A stretch of DNA of 64,000 bases from Streptomyces sp. NL15-2K (GCF_030551255.1 NZ_CP130630.1:9981001-10045000); one strand, 5' to 3'. Shown: positions 40,601 through 51,680, counted from the first letter of the stretch. The notes: generated by a model from the letters alone, not told the origin. Made by a program: numbers and translations.

Positions 40601-43600
40601 TGCCCGGACTGTGCGTGGTCGACCACGATGTGCCGCGGGAGTCGGCCCAGTTCGACATGACCTTGCAGTTCCAGGAGGACGGTCAGGGCGGGCTGGTCGC
40701 TGCGGTCGGCTTCAGCACTGACTTGTTTGATCGGGTGTCGGTGGAGCGGTTGTGTGGGGATTGGTTGGTGTTGGCTGAGGGGTTGGTGTCGGGGGTTGGT
40801 GTGCCGGTGGGTGGGGTGTTGCTGGCCGGTGGTGGGGTGGAGCGGTGGGGTGTTGCGGGTGGTGTGTTCGGGGTGCGGTCGGTGGTGGAGTTGTTCCGGG
40901 AGCGGGTGGTGGAGCGTCCGGGTGCGGTGGCGGTGGTGTGTGGGGATGTGTCGTTGACGTATGGGGAGTTGGGTGAGCGGGTGGAGTGGTTGGCTGGGGT
41001 GTTGCGGGGTGCTGGTGTGGGTGTGGAGTCGCGGGTGGGTGTGTGTTTGTCGCGGTCGGTGGATGTGGTGGTGGCGGTGTTGGCGGTGTTGCGGGCGGGG
41101 GGTGCGTATGTGCCGTTGGATCCGGGGTATCCGGTGGAGCGGCTGGCGTTCATGGTGGCCGATTCCGGGGTGGGGCTTGTCCTGGCCGATCATGTGCCGG
41201 CGGTTGAGGGCGTGGGGCTGCTGCGGTTGGATGCGCTTCCCGAGGGGCCGGTGGGGGCGGTGGTGTGGGGGGAGCCGTCGGTGGAGTCGGCGGCGTATGT
41301 GATCTATACGTCGGGGTCGACGGGTCGGCCGAAGGGTGTGGTGGTCTCGCGTGGGGCGATGGCGTCGTTGGTGGAGTGGGCGTTGTCGTTGGGTGAGGAG
41401 ATGTTTGAGCGGGTGTTCTTCTCCACGTCGCTGAACTTTGATGTGTCGGTGTTCGAGTTGTTCGGTGCGCTGGCGGCGGGTGGCACGGTGGATGTGGCGC
41501 GGGATGTGCTGGAGCTGGCGGAGCGTGAGGGGGGCTGGTCGGGGAGTCTGGTTTCGGCGGTGCCTTCCGCGCTGGCGGCGGTGCTGGCTGAGGACGCGCT
41601 TGAGGTCAGGGCTGGGCATGTGGTGCTGGCGGGGGAGGCCTTCCCGGCCAGCTTGGCGGAGCGGATCGGGCGGGTTCTGCCGGGGGCGCGGGTGGCGAAC
41701 ATTTATGGGCCGACTGAGGCGACGGTGTATGCGGCGGGCTGGTTCGCGGAGGGGGAGGTGTTGCCGGCGGGTGCGGTGGTGCCGATCGGGGGGCCGGTGG
41801 CGGGGAAGGTGTTGCGGGTGCTGGATGCCCGGCTGCGGCCGGTCCCGGTGGGGGTGTGGGGGGAGTTGTATATCGGTGGTCAGGGTGTGGCGCGCGGCTA
41901 TCACGGCCGTGCGGCACTGACCTCTGAGCGGTTTGTGGCGGATCCGTTCATGCCGGGGCGGCGGTTGTATCGGTCGGGGGATGTGGTGCGGTGGGGTGCG
42001 GACGGGGTGCTGGAGTATGCCGGCCGTGGGGATGATCAGGTCAAGGTGCGCGGTTACCGCATCGAACTCGGCGAGATCGAGGCCGCTCTCACGAGCTGTC
42101 CGCAGGTTGGCCATGCGGCGGTTGTGGCGCGGGAGGATCAGCCGGGTGTGAAACGGCTGGTGGCCTACCTGGTCCCGGCACCGGGCGCGGCAGTGGCGGT
42201 GGACGCGGTCCGTGCCCGACTCGCCGAACAGCTTCCGGAGTACATGGTCCCGGCGGCGTTCGTGATTCTGGATGCGTTGCCGTTGAACGCGAACGGCAAG
42301 CTGGATCGCGGGGCGCTGCCCGCCCCCGAGCTGCCGGCCGGACAGGGCCGCACCGCGCCGCGCACCCCGGTGGAGGAGGTCCTGGCGGCGGTCTGGCAGC
42401 AGGTGCTGGGTGTCGACCGGGTCGGCGTCCACGACAACTTCTTCGACCTGGGTGGGGATTCGATTCTCAGTCTCCAGGTGGTGGCCCGGGCTCGCCGCGA
42501 TGGTTTGAGTCTGACGTCGCGTGATGTGTTTGCGCGGCCGACGGTGGCGGGGCTGGCGGTGGGTGTGGAGTCTGTGGACGCGGGCCGTGGGGTGCGTGCG
42601 GAGCAGGGGGTGGTGTCGGGTGAGGTGGCGGCGACGCCGGTGCGGGAGTGGTTCTTTGCCACGCATCCGGTGGCACCGGGGCACTTCAACATGTCGATGG
42701 GGTTCGAGGCGGCTCCCGGCATCGACGTGTCCGCCCTGCGCGCGGCGGTCGACGCCCTGCTGACCCACCACGACGCCCTGCGCATGGTGTTCCCCCGGCG
42801 GCACTCGGGCTGGAGTTCCGAGCTGCAGCCCAGCGTCGATGTCCGCGACGTGCTTCAGGTGCACGATCTGTCGGACAGCGTGGACGCCGAGACGCGTTGG
42901 CATGAGCTTGTCGTTGCGGCGCAGTCCGGACTGGATCTCGCCCAAGGGCCGCTGGTGCGCGTACTCCTCGGGCAGCGGGGTTCCGGCCGCGCCGCGTGGT
43001 TGTTCGTCACGGCGCACCACTTGGTGATGGACGGCGTCTCGTGGCGGGTGCTGTGGGAGGACCTGGAGGCGGCGTACGGGATGGCCGTTGCCGGACGTCC
43101 GGTGCAGCTGGGGGAGAAGAGCTCGTCCGTGCGGCAGTGGGCCGAGCGGATCCACCGGCATGTCGCCGAGGGCGGGTTCGACGACCAGGTCGAGTACTGG
43201 CGATCCGCCACCGAGGGCGCGGTCGTCGACCTGCCCGTGGATCGCTCGGGCGGTGACAACACCGTTGCTACTCAGCGGCTTGTTTCGGTGTCGTTGAGTG
43301 CGGAGCAGACCGAGGCGCTGTTGCTGCGGGTGCCGGCGGTGTACCGCACCCAGGTCAACGAGGTGCTGCTGACTGCCTTCGCGCGCATCCTGCGCACCTG
43401 GACGGGGCGTGACCGGGTGGCGGTGAACCTGGAGGGCCACGGTCGCGAGGAGCTCTTCGACGACATCGACCTCATCCGCACGGTCGGCTGGTTCACCGCG
43501 ATTCACCCGGTGGCCCTGGAGCTGCCCGGCAGCAACGGCAATGCCTCCGGCGGCGATTGGGCCGCAGATGTCAAGGCGGTCAAGGAGCACTTGCGTGCGG

Positions 43601-46600
43601 TGCCGGACCGCGGCGTGGGCTACGGCGCGCTGCGCTACCTGAGCGCACCCGGAACCCCCGGACACACCCTGGCCGGCAGTCCCCAGCCGCAGATCAGCTT
43701 CAACTACCACGGCCAGTTCAACGTGGGCGGCGAGAGCACCGGAAACACCGGTCTGCTCCGCGGCCCCCTCGGCATCGAGGGACAGGAACACGCACCGGAC
43801 GAGATACGCACCCACCTGATCGACGTCGTGGGCGCCGTCCAGGATGGTCAGCTCACCTTCTCCTGGGCGTACTCGGCTGATTTGCATGATGAAGAGACGG
43901 TGCGGGGATTGGCGGAGGGTTTTGCCGCCGAGTTGGTGTCGTTTGCGGAGCATTGTGCCGTGGAGGGTGTGGGGGGTTGTTCTCCGTCGGATTTCCCGTT
44001 GGTTTCGTTGTCTCAAGAGCAGGTGGATCTGCTGGCTGGGGACGGGCGGGGTGTCGAGGACGTGTATCCGCTGACTCCGTTGCAGGCGGGGATGGTGTTC
44101 CATGCGTTGGCGGAGCCGGGTTCGGGTGCATATGCGGAGCAATTGGCGTTTGTTGTTGAGGGTGTGCGGGACGTTGGCTTGTTGGGGCAGGCGTGGCAGC
44201 GGGTGGCGCGGCGTCTGGATGCGTTGCGAGTGTCGGTGGTGTGGGAGGGAGTGGGCGAGCCGGTGCAGGTGGTGCATCGCGAGGTCACGGTGCCGGTGGT
44301 TGAGTTGGACTGGTCGGGTGTGGATGAGGTGGGGCAGGAGGAGCAACTGCGGGAATTCCTACGGGAGGACCGGGGCCGGGGTATTGAGCTGGGCGTTCCG
44401 CCGTTGATGCGGGTGGCTGTGGTTCGGGTCTCGGATTCTGTGGTGCGGGTGGTGTGGACGTTCCATCATCTGTTGATGGACGGCTGGAGCAGTGCGGCAT
44501 TCCTGTCGGATGTACTGGCGGAATACGCGGTGTTGAGCGGGGGTGGAACGCGGGGTCGGGAGCTCGTTGTTCGGGGCGCTTTCCGTGACTATGTGGAGTG
44601 GTTGGGCCGGCAGGATCAGGTGGCTGGTCGGGAGTTCTGGCGTGGGGTGCTGGCGGGGTTCGAGGAACCGGTGGGGTTGCCGTATGACCGGGTTCCCGAG
44701 CGCTCGCATCGGGGGCAGTCGAGTGAGCGTGTGGTGTTGTCGTTGTCGGGTGGGGTGTGGGAGGGGGTGCGGGCGTTTGCGCGGCGCCTTCGGGTGACCA
44801 CGAATGTGGTCGTGGAGGGCGCGTGGGCGTTGGTGCTGTCGCAGTGGGCGGGTGTGCGGGATGTGGTGTTCGGGGCGACGGTGTCGGGGCGGCCCGCTGA
44901 TTTGGCGGGGGTGGAGAAGATGGTGGGGTTGTTCATCAACACGCTTCCGGTGCGTGTGGATGTGACTCCGGGGCAGTCAGTGGGTGCGTGGTTGCAGCGT
45001 CTTCAGCGGGAGCAGGTCGAGGCGCGGCAGTACGAGTACGTGGCGTTGTCCGAGATCGAGACCGACCTGCCGGCGGGTGTCGGCATGTTCGACAGCCTGG
45101 TCGTGTTCGAGAACTACCCCGTGGACACGGAGGCCGCTGCGCTGAACGAGCTGTCGGTGCGCGGGTTCGAGGCGGTCGAGGCGACCAACTACGCCCTCAC
45201 CCTTGTGGCGGGGGAGAGCGGCGACAGCCTCGATATGGCGCTTGCCTACGACCCTGCCCTGTTCGACGCGGTGACGGTGGAGCGTCTGGCTGGGCGCCTG
45301 GAACGGGCTGTTGCGGGTCTGGCTGGTGATGAGGAGGTTGCGCTCGGCGCGGTGGAGATGCTGGGTGAGGGCGAGCGGGCGTTGGTGGTGGACGAGTGGT
45401 CGGGCGTCGTGGGTACGGCGTCGGGGCGTTCGGTGGTGGAGGTGTTTGCGGAGCGGGTGGTGGAGTGTCCGGGTGCGGTGGCGGTGGTGTGTGGGGACAC
45501 GTCGTTGACCTATCGGGAGTTGGGGGAGCGGGCGGATCGGTTGGCGTGTGCGTTGCGGGCTGCTGGTGTGGGTGCGGAGTCGCGGGTCGGACTGCTGCTG
45601 GGGCGGTCGGTGGATGTGGTGGTGGCGATGCTGGCGGTGCTGAAGGCGGGGGCGGCGTACGTCCCGGTGAATTCCGGCTTCCCCGCGGAGCGGGTGCGGC
45701 AGGTGGTGGAGGACAGTGGCGCCCAGCTGATCGTGGCCGACGACGAGCTGCGCGAGCTCGGACTAGTGGCGGGTGTGCCGTTGGTGTCGGTGGACGCGGA
45801 GCCGACGGCGGATGTGGTGTTGCCATCGCGAGTGCCGCCAGGGTCGTTGGCGTATGTGATGTTCACGTCGGGGTCGACGGGGCGGGCCAAGGGCGTGGCG
45901 GTCACGCAGGGCGCCGTGGTCGCGCTGGCGGCCGACGAACGGTTCGGCTCCGGGGCGCATGGGCGGGTGTTGTTCCACTCGCCGCATTCGTTCGATGCGG
46001 CGACGTATGAGGTGTGGGTGCCGTTGCTGAACGGCGGGTGTGTGGTGGTGGCGGAGGGTGAGCTGAGTGTGCCGGTGGTGCGGGAGGCGGTGGAGCGCTA
46101 TGGCGTGACCGGGATGTGGGTGACGGCGGCGTTGTTCGGGGTGCTGGTGGAGGAGGATCCGGAGTGTTTCCGGGGGTTGGGTGAGGTGTGGACGGGCGGG
46201 GATGCGGTGCCGGCGGTGGCGGCGGCGCGGATGTTGCGGGCGTGTCCGTCGACGGTGTTGGTGAATGGGTATGGTCCGACGGAGGCGACGACGTTCGCGG
46301 TGTCCGGCCCCCTGGCACACGAGGAGGTCGTCGCAGGATCGGTGCCGCTGGGTGTGCCGATGGACGACACCCGCGCCTATGTTCTGGACGCGGGGCTGCG
46401 GCCGGTCGGGGTCGGTGTTGCGGGTGAGTTGTATCTGGGCGGGCACGGTCTGGCCCGCGGCTACTTCGGGCGAGCCGGCCTGACCGCCGAGCGGTTCGTC
46501 GCCGACCCCTTCACACCCGGCCGGCGCCTGTACCGGTCGGGGGATGTGGTGCGGTGGCGGCCGGAGGGGCGGCTGGAGTTCCTCGGCCGTGGGGACGACC

Positions 46601-49600
46601 AGGTGAAGATCCGTGGTTTCCGGATCGAGCCGGCCGAGGTGGAAGCCGCCCTGGCCCGCTGCGCAGGGGTGGGGCTGGCCACGGTGGTGGCCCGTGAGGA
46701 CCAGCCGGGTGTGAAGCGCCTGGCGGCGTATGTGGTGCCGGACGACGCCTCGGTCGAGATGGACGCTGTACGGGCCGAGCTTGCGCGGTCGTTGCCGGAG
46801 TACATGGTGCCGTCGGTGTTCGTGGTGCTGGAGGCGCTGCCGCTGACGGCGAACGGCAAGGTCGACCGCCGCGCCCTGCCCGTGCCCGAGTTCGACTCGG
46901 GGCAGGAGTACGTCGCGCCCCGTACGCCGGTCGAGGAGAGGCTGGCCGGCATCTGGGCCGAGGTGCTGGGCATCGAGCGTGTCGGTATCCGGGACAGCTT
47001 CTTCGACCTGGGTGGGGACTCCATCACGAGCCTGAAGGTGGCCTCCCGCATCCGTGTGGCGTTAGGCGTGGGGCTTTCGCCGCGTGCCCTTTTCGACGCC
47101 CCGACCGTTGCCGATCTCGCCGTTGTTGTGGGGCAGGAGAGCGGGTCGGTCGGTGCTGAGGCCGGGCTTGTTCCGGTGCGGCGGGACGGTGGGGCGTTGC
47201 CGTTGTCGTTCGCGCAGGAGCGGCTGTGGTTCCTGGACGACTTCGCGCCCGGCAGCACGGAGTACAACATCTCGGCGGGCTTGCGGTTGAGTGGTGACCT
47301 CAATGTCGCGGCGTTGCAGGCGGCGGTGGACGGTCTGGTCGCGCGGCACGAGGTGTTGCGGACGACGTTCGATTCGGTGGAGGGGCGTGGGGTGCAGCGG
47401 GTGCATCCTGCGTTGGAGGTGCCGGTGCGTGTCGTGACACCGGTTGCCGACGAGGTCCGAGAGACCCTGCAGCATGAGGCCACGATCCCCTTTGATCTGC
47501 GGACCGGTCCGCTGATGCGGGTGCTGCTCGTACGGACTACACCCACAGAGCACATCCTTGTCCTGTCGATGCACCACATCGTCACCGATGGCTGGTCGAT
47601 GGGGGTGGTGACGCGTGAGCTGAGCGCGTTGTACGCGGCGGCGGTGCGGGGTGAGGAGGTCGTGCTGCCGGGGCTGCCGGTGCAGTACGGGGACTATGCG
47701 GTGTGGCAGCGGGAGCGGCTGGCCGGGGATGCGTTGGAGGGACAACTCGGCTACTGGCGGGGGCAGTTGGCGGGGTTGGAGCCGTTGGAGCTGCCGACGG
47801 ACCGTCCGCGTCCGACGGTGCGCACGGGAGCGGGTGCGATGCACGTGTTCTCGGTACCGCCGGAGTTGGTGTCGCGGTTGGGGGAGGCGGGCCGGGAGGT
47901 CGGCGCGAGTTTGTTCATGGCGCTGACGGCGGTGACGCAGTTGCTGTTCTCCCGCTACAGCGGACAGCGGGATGTGGCGGTGGCGACGGCAGTCTCCGGG
48001 CGGGAGCGGGCGGAGCTGGAGGAACTGGTCGGGTTCTTCGTCAACACGCTGGTGCTGCGCTCGCGCATCGACGAGTCCCGCACGTTCGGTGAACTGCTGA
48101 GCGAGGTGCGGGACACGACCCTGGACGCCTTCACGCACCAAGACGTCCCCTTCAGCCGTCTGATCGAGGAGTTGGCGCCGGAGCGGGACACCAGCCGCAC
48201 GCCGCTCGTCCAGGCGATGGTGACCTTGCAGAACACGCCCAGTGCGTCCTTTGAGCTGCCTGGTCTCACCGTTACAGCCGGTGATATCCCAAGGGAGTCG
48301 ACCCAGTTCGATATCAGCCTCCAGTTCCAGGAGGACGGCCAGGACGGGCTCGTCGTAGCGACTGAGTTCAGCACTGATTTGTTTGATCGGGTGTCGGTGG
48401 AGCGGTTGTGTGGGGATTGGTTGGTGTTGGCTGAGGGGTTGGTGTCGGGGGTTGGTGTGCCGGTGGGTGGGGTGTCGCTGGCCGGTGGTGGGGTGGAGCG
48501 GTGGGGTGTTGCGGGTGGTGTCTTCGGGGTGCGGTCGGTGGTGGAGTTGTTCCGGGAGCGGGTGGTGGAGCGTCCGGGTGCGGTGGCGGTGGTGTGCGGG
48601 GATGTGTCGTTGACGTATGGGGAGTTGGGTGAGCGGGTGGAGTGGTTGGCTGGGGTGTTGCGGGGTGCGGGTGTGGGTGTGGAGTCGCGGGTGGGTGTGT
48701 GTTTGTCGCGGTCGGTGGATGTGGTGGTGGCGGTGTTGGCGGTGTTGCGGGCGGGGGGTGCGTATGTGCCGTTGGATCCGGGGTATCCGGTGGAGCGGCT
48801 GGCGTTCATGGTGGCCGATTCCGGGGTGGGGCTCGTCCTGACTGATCATGTGCCGGCGGTCGAGGGTGTGGAGCTGCTGCGGTTGGATGCGCTTCCCGAG
48901 GGGCCGGTGGGGGCGGTGGTGTTCGGGGAGCCGTCGGCGCATGCTGCGGCGTATGTCATCTACACGTCGGGGTCGACGGGTCGGCCGAAGGGTGTGGTGG
49001 TCTCGCGTGGGGCGATGGCGTCGTTGGTGGAGTGGGCGTTGTCGTTGGGTGAGGAGATGTTTGAGCGGGTGTTCTTCTCCACGTCGCTGAACTTTGATGT
49101 GTCGGTGTTCGAGTTGTTCGGTGCGCTGGCGGCGGGTGGCACGGTGGATGTGGCGCGGGATGTGCTGGAGCTGGCCGAGCGTGAGGGGGGCTGGTCGGGG
49201 AGTCTGGTTTCGGCGGTGCCTTCCGCGTTGGCGGCGGTGCTGGCCGAGGACGCGCTTGAGGTCAGGGCCGGGCATGTGGTGCTGGCCGGGGAGGCCTTCC
49301 CGGCCAGCTTGGCGGAGCGGGTCGGGCGGGTTCTGCCGGGGGCGCGGGTGGCGAACATCTACGGGCCGACTGAGGCCACCGTCTACGCGGCGGGTTGGTT
49401 CGCGGAGGGGGAGGTGTTGCCGGCGGGTGCGGTGGTGCCGATCGGGGGGCCGGTGGCGGGGAAGGTGTTGCGGGTGCTGGATGCCCGGCTGCGGCCGGTG
49501 CCGGTGGGGGTGTGGGGGGAGTTGTATATCGGTGGGCAGGGTGTGGCCCGCGGCTATCACGGGCGTGCGGCACTGACCTCTGAGCGGTTTGTGGCGGATC

Positions 49601-51594
49601 CGTTCATGCCGGGGCGGCGGTTGTATCGGTCGGGGGATGTCGTGCGGTGGGGTGCGGGCGGGGTGCTGGAGTACGCCGGCCGTGGGGATGATCAGGTCAA
49701 GGTGCGTGGTTACCGTATCGAGTTGGGTGAGATCGAGGCGGCTCTGGCCCGGTGTGTGGGGGTGGGGCAGGCGGCGGTGGTGGCGCGGGAGGATCAGCCG
49801 GGTGTGAAACGGCTGGTGGCCTACCTGGTCCCGGCACCGGGTGGCGTGGTGGCGGTGGATGGGGTCCGTGCCCGACTCGCCGAACGGCTCCCGGAGTACA
49901 TGGTCCCGGCGGCGTTCGTGGTCCTGGAGGAACTGCCGTTGAATGCGAACGGCAAGCTGGATCGCGGGGCGTTGCCGGCTCCGGAGCTGCCGGCAGGACA
50001 GGGCCGCACCGCACCGCGTACTGCGGTGGAGGAGGTCCTGGCGGCGGTCTGGCAGCAGGTGCTGGGTGTCGACCGGGTCGGTGTCCACGACAACTTCTTC
50101 GACCTGGGTGGGGATTCCATTCTCAGTCTCCAGGTGGTGGCCCGGGCCCGCCGTGCGGGACTCAGCCTGACCTCCCGAGACCTCTTCATGCGACCCACCA
50201 TCGCCGCCCTGGCTGCGGAAGTGACCGTCGCGGAGACGAGCGAGGACACGGGAGACGCACACGAGGATGTGGTCTGCGGGCCCGTTGCGACGACCCCGGT
50301 CCGCGAGTGGTACTTCCGATCGCACCCGGTGGCACCCGAGCACTTCAACATGTCGATGTCGTTCGCCCTGCCGGACGGCACGGACTTGGGAGCGCTGCGG
50401 ACCGCCCTCACAGCCGTGCTGCAGCACCATGACGCGTTGCGGAGCACGTTCTCCCGTACGGCTTCGGGAGACTGGGTCGGAGAGATCGCGCCGAGTACCG
50501 ACGTGGATCAGGTGCTCACCGTCCACGACCTCTCTGCGGCCTCCGACGCGGATGCTGCCTGGGACGAACTGGTGGTCGGCGCACAGTCCGGGCTCGACCT
50601 CGGCCGTGGGCCGCTGCTGCGTGCCGTGGTCGGCAAGAGGGGGAGCGACGGTCGCGACCGGTTGCTGCTGACCGCGCATCACCTGGTGATCGACGGGGTG
50701 TCGTGGCGGATCCTGCTGTCCGACCTCGCCACCGCGTACGAGCAGGCGCTGGCCGCCTCTCCGGTCGACCTCGACCCGAAGAGCACTTCCGTACGGCAGT
50801 GGGCGCAGCGGCTCCACCAGTATGTCGCCGACGGTGGCTTCGACAACCAGGTCTCCTACTGGCAGTCGGTGCTTGCCGGGGCGGAGACGCGGCTGCCGAT
50901 GGACCTGCCGGGCGTGAACACCGTGGCCGCTCAGTCCGCGGTGTCCGTCTCGCTCAGCGAGGAGGACACGCAGACTCTGCTCTACCGCGTTCCCGGCATG
51001 TACCGCACGCAGATCAACGACGTCCTGCTGGCCGCGCTCACGCGCGTGCTGGAACGGTGGACGGGGCGCAGCCGGGTGGCGGTGAACCTGGAGGGGCACG
51101 GCCGCGAGGAGCTGTTCGACGACCTCGATCTCACCCGCACGGTCGGCTGGTTCACCTCGATCTACCCGGTCGCCCTGGAACTGCCCGAGGACCACGGGTG
51201 GGCCGCGACGGTGAGGTCGGTGAAGCGGCAGCTGCGCGCGGTGCCGGACCGGGGCGTGGGCTACGGCGCACTGCGCTACCTCAGCGCTCCCGAGGGCCCC
51301 GGCCGGGTGCTTGCCGACGACCCGGAACCGCAGATCAGCTTCAACTACCTCGGACAGGCCGTCGGCGGATCAGCCGACGCCGAAAGCGGCCTGCTGAGCA
51401 CCCGGACCCGCACCGACGGCCAGGACCACAGCCCACAGCAGGAACGCAACCACCTGATCGATGTCGTCGCCGCTGTGGACGAGGGCCGCCTGCACGTCAC
51501 CTGGTACTACTCCACCGCGATCCACCGTGCGGCGTCCGTGGAGGCGCTGGCTCAGGACTATGTGGCCACCCTGCGGAGCGTGATGCGGCGGTAG
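28504..51594 (+). CDS. surC: NRPS SurC: six modules, C-A-T / C-A-T-E / C-A-T / C-A-T-E / C-A-T / C-A-T-E (modules 5-10 of the decapeptide line)
   Basis: 7,696-aa NRPS. Residue positions: docking 1-41, C 42-493, A 506-1000, T 1006-1079, C 1100-1539, A 1553-2052, T 2060-2132, E 2151-2624, C 2629-3079, A 3088-3579, T 3583-3655, C 3677-4115, A 4126-4612, T 4618-4685, E 4704-5179, C 5184-5632, A 5643-6132, T 6137-6209, C 6230-6669, A 6678-7166, T 7170-7239, E 7257-7696. The first A domain lacks Asp235 and has a beta-amino-acid-type pocket, fitting AMPA of surugamide F. Then follow D-Phe, branched aliphatic, D-Ala-like, branched aliphatic, D-Ala-like. Modules 7-8 and 9-10 are a tandem duplication. 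The protein ends immediately after E with no docking tail and no TE, so release must be in trans. An in-frame TTA codon lies at 47062. Confidence 0.9.
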   Translation: MDAEPSRASRISSLPEHVQQRLRNRLAGRVRRRTIEPAHRDGVLPLSFAQQRLWFLEEFHPRGTGNNSGVSLRLTGELDADALRSALEALVTRHESLRTTFDTVDGVGRQIVHPSLELPFELIDLSGTPEDTRTAEGERLLTARMAEPYDLRTGPLVGALLVRLSGDEHLFLLSMHHIVTDGASVEVVLRELQALYAAARQGDVTAAAVPELPVQYPDFAVWQRERLTGDALAGHVAYWRDKLDGLQPLELPTDRPRPAVRTGAGAAHTFELPADVTAALRELSRTHGASLFVVLTALVQLLTARYSNQDDIAVGTAVPGRDRAELEDLVGFFINILALRSHVDENVPFSRFLADVRETVLEALDHQDVPFERLVELLAPERDTSRTPLVQSLVVLQNTPAESLNFAHLRAERLPLNRAAAQYDISWEFTEEADTLACAVEYSTDLFDAHTAAQLARHFVTLARAAGSDPERPLHDVPLLDDDERHRLLTEANATARPDLPARSTITGVFAAQAARTPEATALVAGGTALTYRELDERSSRLAHHLAELGVRQEDRVAVCLSRTADLVVALLAVLKAGAAYLPADPTLPGERIGYMLSDSGVRVAVTEDAHTSLFTGSDVTTLVAVDTQRAAISRRPAQAPPVALSPDSAAYVIYTSGSTGRPKGVVGLHGGLVSRWAWFADTYPQWSSSVVCAKSAVSFLDSATEIFGTLLHGGTVVLADDETAKDPAALVRLVTEHRVERMTLVPSLLSVILDEADPRDVGSCTCWISSGEPLTRALADRFRQRLPHATLLNLYGSSEVSADSLAWQADGGDIRAGTPIWNNQAYVLDRRLRPVPAGVPGELYIAGTGLARGYAGRPALTAERFVPSPFTPSERLFRTGDLARWTADGTLELLGRADDQVKVRGFRIEPGEVEAALRAHPAVSESAVAAREDPNGSARLVGYVVPAPDQDAPDAPALRAHVRDTLPSYMVPSAFVTMDRLPLTTSGKLDRRALPAPQWHETADYVAPRTATEEALAAIWTEVLGAERIGAEDDFFDLGGHSLLATRVISRIRTALGAELSLRVLFEAPRLADVAAAVDRTTGTPATDSAPLVRVARDGALPLSFAQERLWFLDDFAPGAGEYNVFATLRLTGALDVAALRAAVNGLVARHEALRTTFDSYDGQGVQVVHEMLDVPVRLVEPAPDHVEEALRREAMTPFDLRTGPLMRVLVVRESVSEHVLVLSLHHIVTDGWSMGVVTRELSALYAAAVRGEEAVLPGLPVQYGDYAVWQRERLAGDALEGQLGYWRGQLAGLEPLELPTDRPRPAVRSSAGSTWVFEVPAEVAGDLVRVGRSGGASLFMVLTALTQLLLSRYSGQRDVAVGTAVSGRERAELEGLVGFFVNTLVLRSRIDESRSFGELLEEVKETVLDAFAHQDVPFSRLIEELAPERDTSRTPLVQAMIVLQNTPDTTFDLPGLHARELPTTRDASQFDLALSFYERPEGGLLAAVEYDTDVFDESTIKQLTGHWLTLAEAVTAAPGQRLTDTALLSETETRQLLAEWNDTTCEHDPKSIPELFAERVAADPDALAVVSDEDLLTYRELDERTDRLARLLVRSGVAVESRVGLVLPRSVDLIVAVLAVLKAGGIYVPVDPSYPLDRIEYVLGDCRADVVLTWRELARELPVEPGVQVLVLDDPATAALLREHSPAHLTVPVSAANGAYIIYTSGSTGRPKGVVVTHAGVASLSLTQRERLGVDRTSRVLQFASPGFDAAWWELCMALLTGAALVVDPEDTAGGERGGRLSEVTALREVTHVTLPPALVATLDEDAVAPDVTMVVAGEACAPEVVDRWSRGRRFVNAYGPTETTVCATMSAPLEPGSGVPPIGSPVANTRAYVLDEALRPVPAGVAGELYIAGLSLARGYLERPGLTAGRFVANPYDLGTRLYRTGDVVRRRKDGQLEFVGRADDQVKVRGFRIEPGEVEAVLTAHESVAQAHATVHQDASGVRRLVAYTVPTGADTGTGGLLDAGELLAHARAALPDYMVPSAVVQLAALPLNTNGKIDRKALPEPEFGTSSTYVAPRTTVEETLAGIWATVLGTDRVGAEDNFFDLGGDSILSLQVVSRARRAGLDLSSRDIFARQTVAALAEHLATAPGRQDADGATRTADQSTVTGRVTATPIRHWFFDTHTTAPEHFNMAMALELPAGTDLSALRHAVEALLRHHDALRLTFPRTDTAGAVGPEGGGWTGHIRESLDTDSVLTVHDLSRPGQNWERLCEDAQTGFRLQDGPLVRVLVGDHGPAHPIQALIVAHHLLVDGVTWRILLEDLQHAYEQAAAGTSVDLGSKTTSVHQWADRLAVHTAAGGFDDQLPYWRSVTDGARTDLPLDTPGGDNSVAAQRSVFLSLTPESTDILLTRAPAAYRTQVNEVLLTALARTLRTWTGDDRVAVHLEGHGREELFDDLDLTRTAGWFTSLYPMALELPTQGDWAAAVKSVKEQLRAVPDRGVGYGALRYLSTPEGPGRVLDDAPEPQITFNYLGRIDMAAGGDAAWYLSTTLNPGGEHSPRAQRTHVLDITAGVHEGSLVFSWAYSAGLHDEATVRGLAEDFVAELVAFAEHCSGVGVGGCSPSDFPLVSLSQEQVDALAGDGRDVEDVYPLTPLQAGMVFHALAEPGSGAYVEQLAFVVEGVRDGGLLGRAWQRVVGRSDALRVSVVWEGLGEPVQVVHREVRVPVVALDWSDVDGVVQEERLRVFLAEDRARGFELGAAPLMRVAVVRLSDSAVRVVWTFHHLLMDGWSSAAFLSDVLAEYAALSGEGTGGREPVVRGDFRNYVEWLGRQDQVAGREFWRGVLAGFGEPVGLPFDRVPEGAYQGQSGERVVVSLSGEVWEGVRAFARRYRVTPSVVVEGAWALVLSQCAGVRDVVFGATVSGRPADLAGAEDMVGLFINTLPVRVDVAPGQSVGEWLQRLQREQVEARQYEYVALSDIETDLPAGVSLFDSLVVFENYPVDAEAAARGGVELRDVQVVEATTYALTLVAGESADSLDMALAYDPALFDAATVERLAARLKRAVVGLTSEGGVALGAVDLLDEAESALVVDEWSGADVVAPGRSVVEVFAERVAECPGAVAVVCGDEVLTYGELGERAERFAHVLRDEGVGVESRVALLLGRSVDALVAMLGVLKAEAAYVPVNAAFPAERVREVVEDSGACLVVTHGSLEYLARDAGVPLMSVDAESGAEAGPLLPVAASADALAYVMFTSGSTGRAKGVAVTQGAVVALAADERFRSGAHGRVLFHSPHSFDAATYEVWVPLLNGGCVVVAQQELSVPVVREAVERYGVTGMWVTAALFGVLVEEDPECFRGLGEVWTGGDAVPAVAAARMLQACRGTVLVNGYGPTETTTFAVSGPLAHDETAAGVVPLGVRMDDTRTYVLDGGLRPAGIGVAGELYLGGHGLARGYAGQAGLTAERFVADPFVPGQRLYRTGDVVRWRPDGRLEFLGRGDDQVKIRGFRVELGEVEAALARCAGVGVATVVAREDQPGVKRLVAYVTPAEGGELVLEAVRAHLASVLPEYMVPSVFVVLEALPLTANGKVDRRALPVPEFDSGQEYVAPRTPVEERLAGIWAEVLSAERVGIHDNFFELGGDSITSLKVASRVRVAFSTDLSPRALFDAPTIADLAAVVRQESGANGAEAGPVPVSRDGEVLPLSFAQERLWFLDDFAPGSTEYNISAGLRLSGDLNVAALQAAVDGLVARHEVLRTTFDSVEGRGVQRVHPTLEVPVRVVTPVAGEAEETLRREATTPFDLRTGPLMRVLVVRESVSEQVLVLSMHHIVTDGWSMGVVTRELSALYAAAVRGEEVVLPGLPVQYGDYAVWQRERLAGDALEGQLGYWREQLAGLEPLELPTDRPRPTVRTGAGAMHVFSVPPELVSRLGEAGREVGASLFMALTAVSQLLFSRYSGQRDVAVATAVSGRERAELEELVGFFVNTLVLRSRIDESRTFGELLEEVKGTVLDAFAHQDVPFSRLIEELAPERDTSRTPLVQAMVTLQNTPSASFELPGLCVVDHDVPRESAQFDMTLQFQEDGQGGLVAAVGFSTDLFDRVSVERLCGDWLVLAEGLVSGVGVPVGGVLLAGGGVERWGVAGGVFGVRSVVELFRERVVERPGAVAVVCGDVSLTYGELGERVEWLAGVLRGAGVGVESRVGVCLSRSVDVVVAVLAVLRAGGAYVPLDPGYPVERLAFMVADSGVGLVLADHVPAVEGVGLLRLDALPEGPVGAVVWGEPSVESAAYVIYTSGSTGRPKGVVVSRGAMASLVEWALSLGEEMFERVFFSTSLNFDVSVFELFGALAAGGTVDVARDVLELAEREGGWSGSLVSAVPSALAAVLAEDALEVRAGHVVLAGEAFPASLAERIGRVLPGARVANIYGPTEATVYAAGWFAEGEVLPAGAVVPIGGPVAGKVLRVLDARLRPVPVGVWGELYIGGQGVARGYHGRAALTSERFVADPFMPGRRLYRSGDVVRWGADGVLEYAGRGDDQVKVRGYRIELGEIEAALTSCPQVGHAAVVAREDQPGVKRLVAYLVPAPGAAVAVDAVRARLAEQLPEYMVPAAFVILDALPLNANGKLDRGALPAPELPAGQGRTAPRTPVEEVLAAVWQQVLGVDRVGVHDNFFDLGGDSILSLQVVARARRDGLSLTSRDVFARPTVAGLAVGVESVDAGRGVRAEQGVVSGEVAATPVREWFFATHPVAPGHFNMSMGFEAAPGIDVSALRAAVDALLTHHDALRMVFPRRHSGWSSELQPSVDVRDVLQVHDLSDSVDAETRWHELVVAAQSGLDLAQGPLVRVLLGQRGSGRAAWLFVTAHHLVMDGVSWRVLWEDLEAAYGMAVAGRPVQLGEKSSSVRQWAERIHRHVAEGGFDDQVEYWRSATEGAVVDLPVDRSGGDNTVATQRLVSVSLSAEQTEALLLRVPAVYRTQVNEVLLTAFARILRTWTGRDRVAVNLEGHGREELFDDIDLIRTVGWFTAIHPVALELPGSNGNASGGDWAADVKAVKEHLRAVPDRGVGYGALRYLSAPGTPGHTLAGSPQPQISFNYHGQFNVGGESTGNTGLLRGPLGIEGQEHAPDEIRTHLIDVVGAVQDGQLTFSWAYSADLHDEETVRGLAEGFAAELVSFAEHCAVEGVGGCSPSDFPLVSLSQEQVDLLAGDGRGVEDVYPLTPLQAGMVFHALAEPGSGAYAEQLAFVVEGVRDVGLLGQAWQRVARRLDALRVSVVWEGVGEPVQVVHREVTVPVVELDWSGVDEVGQEEQLREFLREDRGRGIELGVPPLMRVAVVRVSDSVVRVVWTFHHLLMDGWSSAAFLSDVLAEYAVLSGGGTRGRELVVRGAFRDYVEWLGRQDQVAGREFWRGVLAGFEEPVGLPYDRVPERSHRGQSSERVVLSLSGGVWEGVRAFARRLRVTTNVVVEGAWALVLSQWAGVRDVVFGATVSGRPADLAGVEKMVGLFINTLPVRVDVTPGQSVGAWLQRLQREQVEARQYEYVALSEIETDLPAGVGMFDSLVVFENYPVDTEAAALNELSVRGFEAVEATNYALTLVAGESGDSLDMALAYDPALFDAVTVERLAGRLERAVAGLAGDEEVALGAVEMLGEGERALVVDEWSGVVGTASGRSVVEVFAERVVECPGAVAVVCGDTSLTYRELGERADRLACALRAAGVGAESRVGLLLGRSVDVVVAMLAVLKAGAAYVPVNSGFPAERVRQVVEDSGAQLIVADDELRELGLVAGVPLVSVDAEPTADVVLPSRVPPGSLAYVMFTSGSTGRAKGVAVTQGAVVALAADERFGSGAHGRVLFHSPHSFDAATYEVWVPLLNGGCVVVAEGELSVPVVREAVERYGVTGMWVTAALFGVLVEEDPECFRGLGEVWTGGDAVPAVAAARMLRACPSTVLVNGYGPTEATTFAVSGPLAHEEVVAGSVPLGVPMDDTRAYVLDAGLRPVGVGVAGELYLGGHGLARGYFGRAGLTAERFVADPFTPGRRLYRSGDVVRWRPEGRLEFLGRGDDQVKIRGFRIEPAEVEAALARCAGVGLATVVAREDQPGVKRLAAYVVPDDASVEMDAVRAELARSLPEYMVPSVFVVLEALPLTANGKVDRRALPVPEFDSGQEYVAPRTPVEERLAGIWAEVLGIERVGIRDSFFDLGGDSITSLKVASRIRVALGVGLSPRALFDAPTVADLAVVVGQESGSVGAEAGLVPVRRDGGALPLSFAQERLWFLDDFAPGSTEYNISAGLRLSGDLNVAALQAAVDGLVARHEVLRTTFDSVEGRGVQRVHPALEVPVRVVTPVADEVRETLQHEATIPFDLRTGPLMRVLLVRTTPTEHILVLSMHHIVTDGWSMGVVTRELSALYAAAVRGEEVVLPGLPVQYGDYAVWQRERLAGDALEGQLGYWRGQLAGLEPLELPTDRPRPTVRTGAGAMHVFSVPPELVSRLGEAGREVGASLFMALTAVTQLLFSRYSGQRDVAVATAVSGRERAELEELVGFFVNTLVLRSRIDESRTFGELLSEVRDTTLDAFTHQDVPFSRLIEELAPERDTSRTPLVQAMVTLQNTPSASFELPGLTVTAGDIPRESTQFDISLQFQEDGQDGLVVATEFSTDLFDRVSVERLCGDWLVLAEGLVSGVGVPVGGVSLAGGGVERWGVAGGVFGVRSVVELFRERVVERPGAVAVVCGDVSLTYGELGERVEWLAGVLRGAGVGVESRVGVCLSRSVDVVVAVLAVLRAGGAYVPLDPGYPVERLAFMVADSGVGLVLTDHVPAVEGVELLRLDALPEGPVGAVVFGEPSAHAAAYVIYTSGSTGRPKGVVVSRGAMASLVEWALSLGEEMFERVFFSTSLNFDVSVFELFGALAAGGTVDVARDVLELAEREGGWSGSLVSAVPSALAAVLAEDALEVRAGHVVLAGEAFPASLAERVGRVLPGARVANIYGPTEATVYAAGWFAEGEVLPAGAVVPIGGPVAGKVLRVLDARLRPVPVGVWGELYIGGQGVARGYHGRAALTSERFVADPFMPGRRLYRSGDVVRWGAGGVLEYAGRGDDQVKVRGYRIELGEIEAALARCVGVGQAAVVAREDQPGVKRLVAYLVPAPGGVVAVDGVRARLAERLPEYMVPAAFVVLEELPLNANGKLDRGALPAPELPAGQGRTAPRTAVEEVLAAVWQQVLGVDRVGVHDNFFDLGGDSILSLQVVARARRAGLSLTSRDLFMRPTIAALAAEVTVAETSEDTGDAHEDVVCGPVATTPVREWYFRSHPVAPEHFNMSMSFALPDGTDLGALRTALTAVLQHHDALRSTFSRTASGDWVGEIAPSTDVDQVLTVHDLSAASDADAAWDELVVGAQSGLDLGRGPLLRAVVGKRGSDGRDRLLLTAHHLVIDGVSWRILLSDLATAYEQALAASPVDLDPKSTSVRQWAQRLHQYVADGGFDNQVSYWQSVLAGAETRLPMDLPGVNTVAAQSAVSVSLSEEDTQTLLYRVPGMYRTQINDVLLAALTRVLERWTGRSRVAVNLEGHGREELFDDLDLTRTVGWFTSIYPVALELPEDHGWAATVRSVKRQLRAVPDRGVGYGALRYLSAPEGPGRVLADDPEPQISFNYLGQAVGGSADAESGLLSTRTRTDGQDHSPQQERNHLIDVVAAVDEGRLHVTWYYSTAIHRAASVEALAQDYVATLRSVMRR
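28627..31740 (+). other. SurC module 5: LCL C - A (beta-amino acid, AMPA by surugamide F assignment) - T
   Basis: C starts [13 protein letters not shown]; its active site reads HHIVTDGAS instead of HHIVTDGWS (29029-29055). A runs 30019-31503. Where other A domains have FD235xxxxE, this one has FLDSATE (30601-30621), giving pocket reading L-D-T-T-I-S-L-A-D-K with [11 protein letters not shown]. This resembles the beta-alanine code (VDWVISLADK), in which Asp also shifts one place to meet a beta-amino group. T serine codon 31630-31632 sits in GGHS. No E. Confidence 0.8.
31801..36375 (+). other. SurC module 6: LCL C - A (Phe) - T - E
   Basis: C starts [13 protein letters not shown] with HHIVTDG at 32182. 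A runs 33160-34660 with FDAAWWE from 33751, [18 protein letters not shown] from 34018. Pocket reading D-A-W-T-V-A-A-V-C-K, a Phe code close to GrsA. T serine codon 34786-34788. E runs 34954-36375 with HHLLVDG at 35374. Product D-Phe. Codon style changes abruptly inside this E domain near 36190, the left edge of the tandem duplication. Confidence 0.8.
36388..39470 (+). other. SurC module 7: DCL C - A (Val/Ile/Leu-like) - T
   Basis: C begins [11 protein letters not shown] with HHLLMDG at 36799. A runs 37765-39240 with FDAATYE from 38332 and [10 protein letters not shown] from 38608. Pocket reading D-A-Y-W-W-G-G-T-F-K. T serine codon 39364-39366 (GGDSITSLK). L residue. First half of the first copy of the duplicated dimodule. 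Confidence 0.75.
37765..39060 (+). repeat. Val/Ile/Leu-type A-domain cassette, copy 2 (surC module 7)
   Basis: Same family. It diverges in the first third ([12 protein letters not shown], residues after the A2 motif) but keeps all pocket residues. Confidence 0.75.
39532..44040 (+). other. SurC module 8: LCL C - A (Ala-like) - T - E
   Basis: C starts [13 protein letters not shown] with HHIVTDG at 39916. A runs 40879-42340 with NFDVSVFE from 41434 and [11 protein letters not shown] from 41698. Same pocket reading as SurA module 2, D-V-F-A-V-A-I-V-Y-K. It lacks five residues (TEVAL) found in that domain. T serine codon 42460-42462. E runs 42613-44040 with HHLVMDG at 43015. Predicted D-Ala. Confidence 0.75.
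40714..42785 (+). repeat. Ala-type cassette, copy 2
   Basis: Near-identical to copy 1 at 1378-3465 apart from scattered substitutions and a 15-bp in-frame deletion (residues TEVAL) near 41185. Similarity continues into the first part of the E domain. Confidence 0.8.
45430..46735 (+). repeat. Val/Ile/Leu-type A-domain cassette, copy 3 (surC module 9)
   Basis: Same family. The stretch around 46313-46350 (encoding AHEEVVAGS) is shared with the surD copy at 61098 and not with the others. Confidence 0.75.
47062..47064 (+). promoter_or_regulatory. In-frame TTA leucine codon in surC (possible bldA checkpoint)
   Basis: The codon after GTG-GCG at 47056-47061 is TTA, Leu 6187 of SurC. It is the only in-frame TTA I found in the four genes when scanning by eye. 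In Streptomyces TTA is read only by the developmentally controlled bldA tRNA, so full-length SurC may depend on it. Confidence 0.75.
47191..51591 (+). other. SurC module 10: LCL C - A (Ala-like) - T - terminal E
   Basis: C starts [13 protein letters not shown] with HHIVTDG at 47572. A runs 48535-50000 with NFDVSVFE from 49090 and [11 protein letters not shown] from 49354. Pocket reading D-V-F-A-V-A-I-V-Y-K. T serine codon 50116-50118. E runs 50272-51591 with HHLVIDG at 50677, then ends the protein (…RSVMRR) with no linker or tail. Predicted C-terminal residue D-Ala, presented to a trans-acting release enzyme. Confidence 0.75.
48370..50170 (+). repeat. Ala-type cassette, copy 3
   Basis: Close copy of 40714-42500. 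It also lacks five residues at the same loop, near 48841, with slightly different flanking sequence. Similarity to the other copies stops at about 50170, just past the carrier motif, where the codon style turns C-rich. Confidence 0.75.
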
Positions 51595-51677
51595 GGGAAC
51601 CACACCCCCGCCCCCGCACCACCGCGCCCGCACCGCACGACAGTGCGTCGGCGGCCCGAATGCCGTGAGGAGAGGAA
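51595..51677 (+). other. surC-surD intergenic gap (83 bp)
   Basis: C-rich spacer with a 5-bp inverted repeat CGCAC-GACA-GTGCG at 51634-51647, with no T-run after it, so not a good terminator. No promoter elements seen. Likely within the same operon. Confidence 0.6.
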
Positions 51678-51680
51678 TTG
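51667..51680 (+). promoter_or_regulatory. surD ribosome-binding site and TTG start
   Basis: GAGGAG at 51667-51672 stands 5 nt before TTG 51678-51680. An in-frame TGA at 51666-51668 blocks any start further upstream. The TTG start preserves the whole segment homologous to the SurC N-terminus (SRISSLPEH), whereas the next ATG in frame falls inside that segment. Confidence 0.75.

Larger units (their letters stand above)
36217..43881 (+). repeat. Tandem dimodule duplication, unit 1
   Basis: A two-module block recurs with a period of about 7.66 kb. Offsets between matching landmarks are 7665 (E-domain end, C start, A start), 7659 (next C start) and 7656 (next A start). The unit runs from inside one E domain to the equivalent point in the next. 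Confidence 0.8.
44053..47130 (+). other. SurC module 9: DCL C - A (Val/Ile/Leu-like) - T
   Basis: C begins [11 protein letters not shown] with HHLLMDG at 44464. A runs 45430-46900 with FDAATYE from 45991 and [10 protein letters not shown] around 46267. Pocket reading D-A-Y-W-W-G-G-T-F-K. T serine codon 47020-47022 (GGDSITSLK). This carrier domain holds the TTA codon at 47062-47064. L residue. Confidence 0.75.
43882..51594 (+). repeat. Tandem dimodule duplication, unit 2
   Basis: Second unit, C-A-T-C-A-T with the same residue preferences. The match to unit 1 is strong up to about 50170, then the E domain is of a different, C-rich version. Confidence 0.75.

Noticed and set aside
51595..51677. 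Terminator at the CGCAC/GTGCG inverted repeat
   Set aside because: The stem is five base pairs with no T-tract. Runs like this are frequent by chance in GC-rich spacers.
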